This document shows positions 1 to 6,338 of a stretch of DNA of 7,010 nucleotides, piece after piece. This DNA comes from Mesenet sp031546805. Lineage in GTDB: Bacteria > Pseudomonadota > Alphaproteobacteria > Rickettsiales > Anaplasmataceae. The notes under the pieces were generated by a model, which worked only from the letters and a program-made list of their open reading frames with translations, was not told where the DNA came from and did not search any database. The DNA lies in assembly GCA_031546805.1 (NCBI GenBank), contig JAVBJW010000006.1, positions 1-7,010 of the forward strand, read 5' to 3'. The stretch's first letter is position 1; each line of letters opens with the position of its first letter. The position numbers and the translations under genes are program-made.

Positions 1-162
1 TATAACTCCTTGTATCGATAAACTTGAATACTCCTTTACTTTGCATTCTTGTGATACATTCCCTAGTTGTTTTTCTAAATCCTTTTTGTTTTTTGATCTT
101 ACTTCTTTAAACCTTCAGATTATGTCTTGTTTAGTACATCTTACATATATTTTATATACCAT
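1..162 (-). pseudogene. Interrupted reading frame running off the left edge
   Basis: On the minus strand an ATG at 162-160 opens a frame of 15 codons (MVYKIYVRCTKQDII), which meets a TGA at 117-115. The same frame then stays open for 38 more codons to the window edge, with a well-mixed charged composition (…KNKKDLEKQLGNVSQECK…) that looks coding. No ATG, GTG or TTG lies in frame after the TGA before the edge. A shorter alternative start, MQSKGVFKF, exists in another minus frame. The simplest reading is a gene broken by one nonsense change. A sequencing error or a chance open frame is possible. TGA is a real stop here, since the neighbouring gene ends in TGA. No family is recognised. Confidence 0.35.
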
Positions 163-258
163 TTATTAATAGTTTATTGCAATATTCATAAAAAATAATT
201 AACCTTAACAGATTGTATTATTCTACTCTACTGTCCTTCTGATGTACCTGACAATTCC

Positions 259-1038
259 TCATTTGCTTTTTCTTTGGTCTTTATAGATACTATCTTGATT
301 AAATCGAATAGGTTCAAGTTTTGAAGGATCAAGTTCTTGAATATGATTATAGTTATTATTTCTAATTTTCATTAATTCAGGACTAGCACCAGTTAAACTA
401 GACAAATCAGATTGTTGAGCTTGGTCATAGCTATTCTCACCTCTTTTTACATGCGATGCACACTGGAAAAATAGTTTTATCATACAGTATAGTATTACCA
501 TTAATGGAATGATTGTAATTACAACAATTGGTATATAATCAACCTTTGTAGGCATATTAGCAATCTTATCTCCAATACCGATATCATGAGGAAAATTCCA
601 TCTGTATTTTTCATTGTATGTAGCAGAAAATGTATCACTATGCTTTGGTCTGCCACTACTTCCGGTAATCATAGTTATGACATTTTGTGTACTAGATTGG
701 TTGCTGCTATTAGAAAATAAGTATTCATGAAACGCATCATTATATTCATCTGAATATTGTTCATTAACAATAAGTCTTCTAATGTATCTATCGAAGATTC
801 TTGAATTAGAAATATATTTAAATATAGAACCATTTTGCCTATCTTTGATTAAAGATGTATATAAAAAAGATAACATACTATCTGTTATTCTTTTTGTAAC
901 TTCTATATCACCAATTCTATTTATTATTCTATCTATTGCTTCTATATCAACAATGCTATTGTTGAGATATATTCTACTATCTATAATATCATGATATATA
1001 TTTACTATCTCTTCTTTATTCATACTATTCTCTGACAT
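259..1038 (-). CDS. Hypothetical single-pass membrane protein
   Basis: This 259-residue protein matches no family I recognise. The first ~110 residues are hydrophilic and look helical, rich in Ile, Asp, Arg and Ser. Residues 111-165 are Ser/Thr/Asn-rich and probably loosely structured. One strong membrane segment spans about 168-191 (VDYIPIVVITIIPLMVILYC). Lys and Arg follow it (K188, K198, R199), which favours a cytoplasmic tail of ~65 polar residues, so the N-terminal part would face the periplasm. No signal peptide or cysteine motif is seen. Two starts are possible: the ATG at 1038, which lies very close to the candidate promoter, and Met6 at 1023, which has AGAGAA a few bases upstream. 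The stop is TGA. It lies downstream of grx on the same strand but has its own promoter and is probably a separate unit. It may be lineage-restricted. Confidence 0.75.
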   Translation of the reverse strand: MSENSMNKEEIVNIYHDIIDSRIYLNNSIVDIEAIDRIINRIGDIEVTKRITDSMLSFLYTSLIKDRQNGSIFKYISNSRIFDRYIRRLIVNEQYSDEYNDAFHEYLFSNSSNQSSTQNVITMITGSSGRPKHSDTFSATYNEKYRWNFPHDIGIGDKIANMPTKVDYIPIVVITIIPLMVILYCMIKLFFQCASHVKRGENSYDQAQQSDLSSLTGASPELMKIRNNNYNHIQELDPSKLEPIRFNQDSIYKDQRKSK

Positions 1039-1054
1039 GATTTATACTTGATTT

Positions 1055-1081
1055 AGTATAAATAATTAGAATAATTGTCAA
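1055..1081 (-). promoter_or_regulatory. Candidate sigma70 promoter of the orphan membrane protein gene
   Basis: On the minus strand a perfect -35 TTGACA (1081-1076) is followed after 15 bases by TATACT (1060-1055). The overlapping TACTAA (1058-1053) would give a 17-base spacer instead. Transcription would start only about 10 bases before the ATG at 1038, so the leader is very short or the internal Met6 start is used. This is inference from consensus only. Confidence 0.5.
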
Positions 1082-1204
1082 ACTTTAATGTACATCTTTT
1101 GTTAAATTTACCTTTTTGAATCTTTATTTTTTGTTTAGATCTCCAATAATCTTAAACGTATCACTAATTGATTCATTGTATATTTTTATAAAGAGATTCT
1201 TATG

Positions 1205-1534
1205 CTATTCACTGATAACACATTTGTTAATTAGAAGCTTTTTTAGCTCACCATTTTCATACATCTCTTTGGTGATATCACATCCACCAATAAACTCCCC
1301 TTTTATATATAATTGCGGTATTGTTAGCCACTCAGAAAATTGTTTAATGGCCTCACGAAGTTCTGGATCTTCTAGAATATTAATGCTTTTAAACTCTACA
1401 CCTATTTTTTTTAGTATTGATACTACTAATGAAGAAAATCCGCATTGTGGAAAATCTTTGGTACCTTTTATATAAAGCACCACATCATTCTCTTCTATGT
1501 CTTTCTTAATCTGTTCAAATAAATTATTTATCAT
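1205..1534 (-). CDS. grxD: Monothiol glutaredoxin, Grx4/GrxD family (CGFS type)
   Basis: A cytoplasmic CGFS-type monothiol glutaredoxin. The family binds a glutathione-ligated [2Fe-2S] cluster, usually with BolA, and passes clusters to Fe-S assembly or iron-sensing partners. The 109 residues match the single-domain length. The hallmarks are visible: Lys23 in YIKGT (glutathione contact), the active-site CGFS at 31-34, the cis-proline loop WLTIPQLYI (69-77, Pro73), and GGCDI (83-87), which grips the glutathione. The start is well supported by AAGGAG six bases before the ATG. No bolA lies next to it here. It lies on the same strand as tolC and popZ but 447 bases downstream of popZ, so it is probably a separate unit. 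After its TAG the frame stays open for 26 more codons (see findings). The family assignment is firm; the symbol follows the E. coli orthologue. Confidence 0.96.
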   Translation of the reverse strand: MINNLFEQIKKDIEENDVVLYIKGTKDFPQCGFSSLVVSILKKIGVEFKSINILEDPELREAIKQFSEWLTIPQLYIKGEFIGGCDITKEMYENGELKKLLINKCVISE

Positions 1535-1540
1535 ATTTAA

Positions 1541-1546
1541 CTCCTT
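1541..1546 (-). promoter_or_regulatory. Strong ribosome binding site of the glutaredoxin gene
   Basis: AAGGAG reads on the minus strand, six bases before the ATG at 1534-1532. It is the only near-consensus Shine-Dalgarno sequence before a gene in this window and fixes the grx start. Confidence 0.85.
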
Positions 1547-1657
1547 TGCTTACTTTAAGTAACATATATGAGTAACTATGTAGTATTCTGCCTATGGCAT
1601 TATCTGTGAAACTATTTTAGTTAATACAGTGTAATCTTCGTAATAAGATGAAGTCAA

Positions 1658-1689
1658 ATAAAAATTTGACCATGTTACTAAATTTTTAT
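1658..1689. repeat. Perfect 10-bp A/T inverted repeat
   Basis: ATAAAAATTT (1658-1667) and its exact reverse complement AAATTTTTAT (1680-1689) flank a 12-base loop. The arms contain only A and T, so the stem would be weak. It could help end transcription or be a protein site, but such repeats also arise by chance in DNA this AT-rich. Confidence 0.5.
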
Positions 1690-1821
1690 CAAAATTTTTT
1701 AATAAAAATATTATTTTCTATTTTAAAGTTAAAATATAAAAAAAGTTCTAGTACAACGATTAAAAAAGTGTATATTAAAAAAGCTGTAACTAGTAAACAA
1801 ATCGTATCCCCCTACTTTACA

Positions 1822-1977
1822 CTAGTTGCAGCAACCTCTAATTTTAGAAGCAAAATAAGAAGTAGAGTGCAAAAAGGACCAATTCATTGTCAATTCATCT
1901 ACATATACAACGCTGGAATTATCTATTTTAGCAATCTTGTCAGTTTATATATCTTCTTTCTTGATAGAGTGTGACAT
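1822..1977 (-). pseudogene. Possible transposase remnant (IS630-like catalytic strand)
   Basis: Four bases after the popZ stop, the minus strand has ATG (1977-1975) and ten codons (MSHSIKKEDI), then TAA (1947-1945). The same frame continues for 40 codons to a TAG at 1824-1822. It includes the stretch TDKIAKIDNSSVVYVDEL. In IS630-type transposases the second catalytic Asp sits in a similar hydrophobic strand followed by Glu, often after a KIxxI pattern. No first Asp, third acidic residue, terminal inverted repeat or TA duplication is visible, and the usual Gly after the DE is replaced here. This could be an eroded fragment or chance resemblance. Confidence 0.22.
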
Positions 1978-1981
1978 TATC

Positions 1982-2593
1982 TTAACTATTACTGGTAATA
2001 TGCTTAATTTCTTTTTCAACAATTTCCTTAACAAGATTATGTAGATGATTGTTTAACCATTTTGATAACTCTGGTTTTAGAAGATTTATTGCCAATTCTT
2101 CAATGGTAAGGTTATATCCATTGGATGATCTATGTGATTTATAAACCTCTTCAACTAAGTGTTGAATTTCTGCAGATGAAGCATCAATGTTTTCTTTAGA
2201 AATAAGACTATCATTGAAATCATTATCTGATTCATCATCTTTTTGTCTTTGTGTACTGTTTACAATAGAGGTTTTTGACAAATTTTGTTTGTTGTTATCT
2301 GTCTTTGCTTTAAGGGTATCTGTAAATAATTTCGGAGGATGATTAAAAACGTTATCTGCACTTGATGGCTTTTCCATATTTTCAAATATGCCTTTTTTAT
2401 TATCAAAACTTAAAAAGTCATCGCTCTCATCATCATCTTCTTCTTGAAGATACGATATGTCCTCTTCGTTATCTAATTTTTGATCTGTTGTGAAAGATTT
2501 ATTACCGCTACCTTTATTATATACCACCTTTTTAATATCTTCCAATACATCCTTAGCAGATTGACTGCTTTGCTCACTACTCTTATCATACAT
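1982..2593 (-). CDS. popZ: PopZ/DUF2497-type pole-organising protein
   Basis: A cytoplasmic scaffold protein of the alphaproteobacterial PopZ (DUF2497) family. In Caulobacter PopZ self-assembles at cell poles, anchors ParB-parS and recruits signalling proteins. The three expected parts are visible. A short N-terminal partner-binding helix follows the start (SAKDVLEDIKKVV, like the family's SMEEILASIRRII). A long disordered acidic linker holds a run of Glu and Asp (EEDDDESDD). The conserved C-terminal oligomerisation helices read LTIEELAINLLKPELSKWLN followed by VEKEIKHI. I place the start at the ATG 2593-2591 (203 residues) because the family helix begins soon after it. An upstream ATG (2608) and a GTG (2620) in frame add 5 or 9 hydrophobic residues. 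No start has a ribosome binding site. It lies ~50 bases after tolC, probably in the same transcript. The valS gene often found near DUF2497 genes is absent. Confidence 0.85.
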   Translation of the reverse strand: MYDKSSEQSSQSAKDVLEDIKKVVYNKGSGNKSFTTDQKLDNEEDISYLQEEDDDESDDFLSFDNKKGIFENMEKPSSADNVFNHPPKLFTDTLKAKTDNNKQNLSKTSIVNSTQRQKDDESDNDFNDSLISKENIDASSAEIQHLVEEVYKSHRSSNGYNLTIEELAINLLKPELSKWLNNHLHNLVKEIVEKEIKHITSNS

Positions 2594-2643
2594 CACAGTA
2601 AATACCATTAGATAATACACTAATACATGATAAATAATAAATA

Positions 2644-3903
2644 TTAAGTAATGTTTAAGTTGCCAATTATAGACAACAAATTGTAGATACTAATCACATA
2701 GCTACTTTCTGCTTCTATCAGATTTGCCTTAACTTTAAATAGCTCTCGCTCTGCGTCAAGAACGTCGATTGTAGTTCTTAAGCTCAACTCTGCCTCTTGT
2801 TTTATTCCATCTACCACAATTTCTACAGCTTTTACAGCTTCCTTAGATGAATCAAGCATAGAACGTACAGTTGAAATATTTTCCCAGCTAGTAATCACTG
2901 CTTCTTCTATGTTTCTCATAGCTTCATGGTAATCATGCATATATTGCTTTGCAGTGAAGTTTGCTTGATCTATTGCAGCAAGGTTCATTCCTTTTTGAAA
3001 GATCGGAATAGACAAGTTAAATGACAAACTATGCTCTCTTTGATCTATTGATCCATAAGTATTTTGCATTCTAGCTGAAAGATCAATAGATGGTAAAGAT
3101 TTCGATAGTGCAATCATAACTGCTTGATCAGCAGCTTTTTGCCTATAAAACGCTGATTTTAAAATCAAACTATTCTTTTTTGCAATTTCCAAGCACTCTT
3201 CTAGGGAATCAGGTATAGAAGGTAAACCAGTTGGTTGAAGAAGATTTTCTGGCTCTTCACCAACTGCATGAGCGTAAGAAGCATTAGCAATTTTTAAATT
3301 ACCCTCTGCTCTGATTTTTTCAGAAATCATAGAAGCAAGTCTTGCTTCCGCTTGAGCAACATCTGTTTTTGTTACTTCTCCAACAGAAAAGCGTTTTTGT
3401 GCTATGAGCAAATGTTGTTTGAGAGCATTTTCATTATGTTGACTCAAATTTTGCACTTCTATTGCAGTTAGGACTTTAACGTAAGCATTGACAGTATCAA
3501 GTAAGACCTTTTGTTTGGTTTGAAAAAAATTTAATTCCTCTGCTTTAATCTGATATTTTGCCTGACTAGGCGTAGCAAACCAACTACCATCTATTCTTTC
3601 GTTTATAGAAAGCTGTCCTACTTTTGATGTATAATCAACATTAAGGTTAGTCCTATTAAACGGATCTATACTTGGCTGATTAATATTTTTAATTTGAAAA
3701 TCATATGTGACGATTGGAAGAAAGCCTGCAAATCCATTCATCCTTAATTGTCTTTTCGCCCCTTGCAAAGCATACCCTTGAGCTTTAATTCTCATACTAT
3801 TTGTAATCGCTTTATCTATGGCTTCTTTTAGTTCTGTGCTGTAGCCACTTGTGGAAACGAATAGTATAATTAACACTAAATATAATAAAGAATGCTTTTT
3901 CAT
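2644..3903 (-). CDS. tolC: TolC-family outer membrane channel protein
   Basis: An outer-membrane efflux protein of the TolC family, which forms a trimeric channel-tunnel joined to inner-membrane pumps and type I secretion systems. The chosen ATG (3903) begins a typical signal peptide: MKKH, then a hydrophobic core (LLYLVLIILFV) and a small-residue cleavage region (STSGYS). The mature protein (419 residues with signal) shows the family's internal duplication. Repeat one is about residues 24-215, with its helix turn at VGEVTKTDV (~174-182). Repeat two is about 233-413, with the beta-strand SIPIFQKG (~298-305), TTIDVLDAERELF, and the closing YNLLSIIGNL. The frame extends 17 codons upstream to 3954, but those residues are polar and would bury the signal. 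No good ribosome binding site precedes either start. In Anaplasmataceae TolC is thought to serve export of repeat-containing effectors; no pump gene is adjacent here. It is divergent from yidC. Confidence 0.93.
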   Translation of the reverse strand: MKKHSLLYLVLIILFVSTSGYSTELKEAIDKAITNSMRIKAQGYALQGAKRQLRMNGFAGFLPIVTYDFQIKNINQPSIDPFNRTNLNVDYTSKVGQLSINERIDGSWFATPSQAKYQIKAEELNFFQTKQKVLLDTVNAYVKVLTAIEVQNLSQHNENALKQHLLIAQKRFSVGEVTKTDVAQAEARLASMISEKIRAEGNLKIANASYAHAVGEEPENLLQPTGLPSIPDSLEECLEIAKKNSLILKSAFYRQKAADQAVMIALSKSLPSIDLSARMQNTYGSIDQREHSLSFNLSIPIFQKGMNLAAIDQANFTAKQYMHDYHEAMRNIEEAVITSWENISTVRSMLDSSKEAVKAVEIVVDGIKQEAELSLRTTIDVLDAERELFKVKANLIEAESSYVISIYNLLSIIGNLNIT

Positions 3904-3915
3904 TGATTTTGTTTC

Positions 3916-3967
3916 TATTAATAAATTGTCAGAATCAACCATAATAAATTGCATTATTAATAAATTG
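3916..3967. repeat. Short direct repeats at the tolC 5' end
   Basis: TATTAATAAATTG occurs exactly at 3916-3928 and 3955-3967, and a partial copy, ATAATAAATTGCA, lies at 3941-3953. They fall between the candidate tolC promoter and the tolC start, so they would be in the leader. They could be an operator, or slippage in AT-rich DNA. Confidence 0.5.
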
Positions 3968-3974
3968 CAACTGA

Positions 3975-4003
3975 TTTATCACAATTTGATGTTGCGGTGT
4001 CAA
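3975..4003 (-). promoter_or_regulatory. Candidate promoter of tolC-popZ
   Basis: On the minus strand a perfect -35 TTGACA (4003-3998), a 17-base spacer and a fair -10 GATAAA (3980-3975) would start transcription near 3968, about 65 bases before the chosen tolC ATG. A weaker alternative, TTGACC (4036-4031) with TATGCA (4015-4010), lies just upstream. Both come from consensus matching only. Confidence 0.45.
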
Positions 4004-4119
4004 ATAGATTGCATAATAAAAAGAAAGATCGGTCAACATTAGTTAATAGATTAATAACCATTATGATAAGTTGGAAAAGAAAGCTTTATTGGTAATGCTT
4101 AAGAATGGGTAAATCTTTA

Positions 4120-4148
4120 TTGTACTGTAAATGTTAATATAGTATACT
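4120..4148 (+). promoter_or_regulatory. Candidate promoter of the yidC-ribH-nusB operon
   Basis: TTGTAC (4120-4125) is followed after exactly 17 bases by TATACT (4143-4148), a five-of-six match to the -10 consensus. The predicted start near 4155 gives a leader of about 20 bases before the yidC ATG. The leader has no Shine-Dalgarno sequence. Confidence 0.55.
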
Positions 4149-4173
4149 TTAAGTTAATATCTAAAAATATTAT

Positions 4174-5907
4174 ATGTCGGAAGTTAGAAATTTAGTATTG
4201 GCAGTTTTTCTCTCAATTTTAATAATGGTTGGTTGGCGAATTTTCTATGAAAAGTTCTTTAGCCATGATAAAGCTGCAATAGAAGACACTAATAACGTCA
4301 GCTTGACTGATACTGAGTTAGCATTTTCTGAATTAAAATATAAAGATCGTTCTGAAGTTATAAACTCTAGTTCAAATCAAAGAGTACAGTTGGCCAATAA
4401 CAAGCTACATGGTTCTATTTCCTTAAATGGTGCTAGATTTGATGATTTAACTTTAGCGAATTATCATATAAATCCTGATCCTTCCTCTCCAGAAGTAGTT
4501 CTATTATCCCCTTTTGGCTCAAAAGATGTATATTTTATCGAATTTGGTTGGGTGGATCAAGATAATAAAATTAAAGTCCCTAACTCATCAACAATCTGGC
4601 AAACGAATCAGAACAGGTTAGGTAGTGATGAAGAGGTAACTCTTCATTGGGATAACTTAAATGGCCTTGTATTTAAAGTAAAGATAAAACTAGATAATGA
4701 TTACATGTTTAGAGTAGAACAAATAGTTGAAAATAATACAGATGAGCAAATTCGTCTAGTACCGTACGGTAGGATAAATCGCAATCGTAACGATATTAAG
4801 CACTCTTATTGGATATCGCATGAAGGTGCAGTTGGTGTTTTTGATAATAAATTAGAAGAGTGGACTTATAAAAAGATTTCCTCGCAAAAAAGTATTAAAA
4901 TACAGCAGAACGATGATGGGTACAACAGTAAAAATTGGTTTGGTTTTGCAGATAAATATTGGTTTACAGCCATAATACCAGAATCAAATAAATTAAGTGT
5001 TAATATTAAACATGCATCATCTGTTGAAAATAATAAATTTCAGATAGATTTTATAAAACAACATAGTGAAATATCTGCAAATAGTAGTTACTCCAATGTA
5101 AACTACTTCTTTGCTGGTGCAAAAGAGTTAAATCTCTTAGATGAATATAAAAATACCTTACAAATATCATTGTTTGATAAAGCTGTAGATTTTGGTGTTC
5201 TTTACTTTATAACTAAACCAGTGTTTGTCTTGCTGGAATATTTTCACACAATATTTAAGAATTTTGGTCTAGCAATTCTATTGCTAACATTGTTAATTAA
5301 GTTGGCCATGCTTCCATTATCTAATAAATCTTACATTTCAGCGTTTAGATTAAAACAACTACAGCCAGAAATAGTACGAATAAAAGAATTGTATAAACAC
5401 GACAAGATAAAGCTAAATAAAGAAATTTCACTATTATTTAAAAAGCATAACATAAGCCCAATATCTGGCTTTTTACCAATACTCATTCAAATTCCAGTTT
5501 TTTTTGCGCTTTACAAAGTATTGTTTGTAACAATTGAAATGAGACACGCTCCATTTTATTTTTGGATTCATGATCTTTCAGTACCTGACCCTATGAATAT
5601 TTTAACACTATTTGGTCTACTTAGTTATAATCCTTCTATTTCAATTGGAATTTTACCGATGATACTTGGTATTACTATGATAATCCAACAAAAATTAAAT
5701 CATGATGGAAATCTCTCCGAGAACATGCAGGTAATGAAATTCTTGCCATATATTTTTGTATTTGTTTTTTCTTCTTTTCCTGCAGGACTAATAATATATT
5801 GGATATGTAGTAATGTGATAACAATTGCTCAACAATTAGCTATAAAATTCTTTGTAATTAAAGATAGTGCTTTTTTTATCAAAAAAGTTTCAAGTGGAAG
5901 AGTGTAA
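4174..5907 (+). CDS. yidC: Membrane protein insertase YidC
   Basis: YidC inserts and folds inner-membrane proteins, alone or with SecYEG. The 577 residues fit the Gram-negative, long-form family (E. coli 548). TM1 is at about 7-25 (LVLAVFLSILIMVGW). A large periplasmic beta-sandwich domain follows to ~335, then an amphipathic helix (SLFDKAVDFGVLYFITKP, 332-349). TM2 is ~358-380, a charged cytoplasmic helical hairpin ~383-427, and TM3 ~429-453 (FLPILIQIPVFFALYKVL). The conserved RHAPFYFWIHDLS is at 457-469, followed by two hydrophobic segments (~472-505) and the last TM with FPAGLIIYWICSNVITIAQQ (535-554). The hydrophilic-groove Arg of E. coli (R366) aligns with Lys376 in LLIKLAMLPL; as I recall, Lys is usual in alphaproteobacteria. 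The start is the first ATG, just before TM1. It heads an operon and its TAA overlaps the ribH ATG by one base. Confidence 0.97.
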   Translation: MSEVRNLVLAVFLSILIMVGWRIFYEKFFSHDKAAIEDTNNVSLTDTELAFSELKYKDRSEVINSSSNQRVQLANNKLHGSISLNGARFDDLTLANYHINPDPSSPEVVLLSPFGSKDVYFIEFGWVDQDNKIKVPNSSTIWQTNQNRLGSDEEVTLHWDNLNGLVFKVKIKLDNDYMFRVEQIVENNTDEQIRLVPYGRINRNRNDIKHSYWISHEGAVGVFDNKLEEWTYKKISSQKSIKIQQNDDGYNSKNWFGFADKYWFTAIIPESNKLSVNIKHASSVENNKFQIDFIKQHSEISANSSYSNVNYFFAGAKELNLLDEYKNTLQISLFDKAVDFGVLYFITKPVFVLLEYFHTIFKNFGLAILLLTLLIKLAMLPLSNKSYISAFRLKQLQPEIVRIKELYKHDKIKLNKEISLLFKKHNISPISGFLPILIQIPVFFALYKVLFVTIEMRHAPFYFWIHDLSVPDPMNILTLFGLLSYNPSISIGILPMILGITMIIQQKLNHDGNLSENMQVMKFLPYIFVFVFSSFPAGLIIYWICSNVITIAQQLAIKFFVIKDSAFFIKKVSSGRV

Positions 5908-6338
5908 TGTCCAAAATCCTCATTGTAATTTCAAAGTTTTATGACGATATAGCTACTCATTTATTGGATGGAGCTGTATTGCAGCTACAAGAAGCTGGAG
6001 TCGAATATGAAGTAGTTGAAGTTCCAGGTGCATTTGAAATTCCAGCAGCAATTGTTTTTTCAATTATGAGTGACCGAGGCAGCTACAGTGGTTATTTAGC
6101 ACTTGGTTGTGTAATACGTGGCGGAACTGATCATTATCGTTATATTTGCAAAGGAGTAATTGGATCCTTAAGTGAAATCGCTATTCAGCATGCTGTACCT
6201 TTGGGTATGGGTGTAATTACAGCTGATAGTAAAGAGAAGGCCTTAATTAGAGCTGATAAAAATCAAAGAAATATTGGTGGTAACGCAGCTTCAGCAATGT
6301 TACGCATGATAAAAGTATATAATCAATTTTTGAAATAA
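5907..6338 (+). CDS. ribH: 6,7-dimethyl-8-ribityllumazine synthase
   Basis: Lumazine synthase is the penultimate enzyme of riboflavin synthesis. It condenses 5-amino-6-ribitylamino-uracil with 3,4-dihydroxy-2-butanone 4-phosphate in the cytoplasm. The 143 residues match the usual ~140-160. Motifs in order: the substrate-stacking aromatic in SKFYDDI (Phe11), VPGAFEIP (39-46), ALGCVIRGGTDHY (65-77) with the catalytic His76, GVITADSKEKALIRAD (102-117) with Arg115, and the closing GGNAASAML. The segment before GG reads RNI, where many homologues have Lys before the Gly (Ile123 here). The start ATG overlaps the yidC stop as TAATG; GGAAGAG lies a few bases upstream. It feeds nusB through another TAATG overlap. 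An obligate intracellular bacterium keeping this gene can probably make its own flavins, if the other rib genes exist elsewhere. Confidence 0.97.
   Translation: MSKILIVISKFYDDIATHLLDGAVLQLQEAGVEYEVVEVPGAFEIPAAIVFSIMSDRGSYSGYLALGCVIRGGTDHYRYICKGVIGSLSEIAIQHAVPLGMGVITADSKEKALIRADKNQRNIGGNAASAMLRMIKVYNQFLK

Larger units (their letters stand above)
1535..1981. other. 447-base spacer between grx and popZ without an intact gene
   Basis: The spacer contains the grx ribosome binding site, a perfect A/T inverted repeat (1658-1689) and, on the minus strand near popZ, a short interrupted frame (1822-1977). A 108-codon plus-strand frame at 1648-1974 is Lys/Ile/Phe-rich, has no ribosome binding site and resembles no protein, so it is not called. 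I saw no tRNA cloverleaf and no clear GC-rich hairpin followed by a T-run. Confidence 0.6.

Noticed and set aside
782..994. 70-codon plus-strand hydrophobic open frame
   Set aside because: It is antisense within the orphan membrane protein gene; its hydrophobicity comes from reversing Asp, Asn and Lys codons.
1121..1200. Imperfect inverted repeat downstream of grx (GAATCTTTAT and ATAAAGAGATTC)
   Set aside because: The arms are ~60 bases apart with a mismatch and no T-run; it was not convincing as a terminator.
1116..1475. 119-codon plus-strand open frame
   Set aside because: It lies antisense to the glutaredoxin gene, which is certain from its CGFS and GGCDI motifs.
1648..1974. 108-codon plus-strand open frame in the grx-popZ spacer
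   Set aside because: Its product is dominated by Lys, Ile, Phe and Ser as expected from AT-rich DNA. It has no ribosome binding site, overlaps the better minus-strand fragment and resembles no protein.
3851..4042. 63-codon plus-strand open frame
   Set aside because: It overlaps the tolC start and its promoter region, has no ribosome binding site and has a low-complexity composition.
4063..4095. Ten-codon frame MISWKRKLYW upstream of yidC
   Set aside because: It is too short, has no ribosome binding site and lies before the candidate yidC promoter, so it is not a leader peptide of that transcript.
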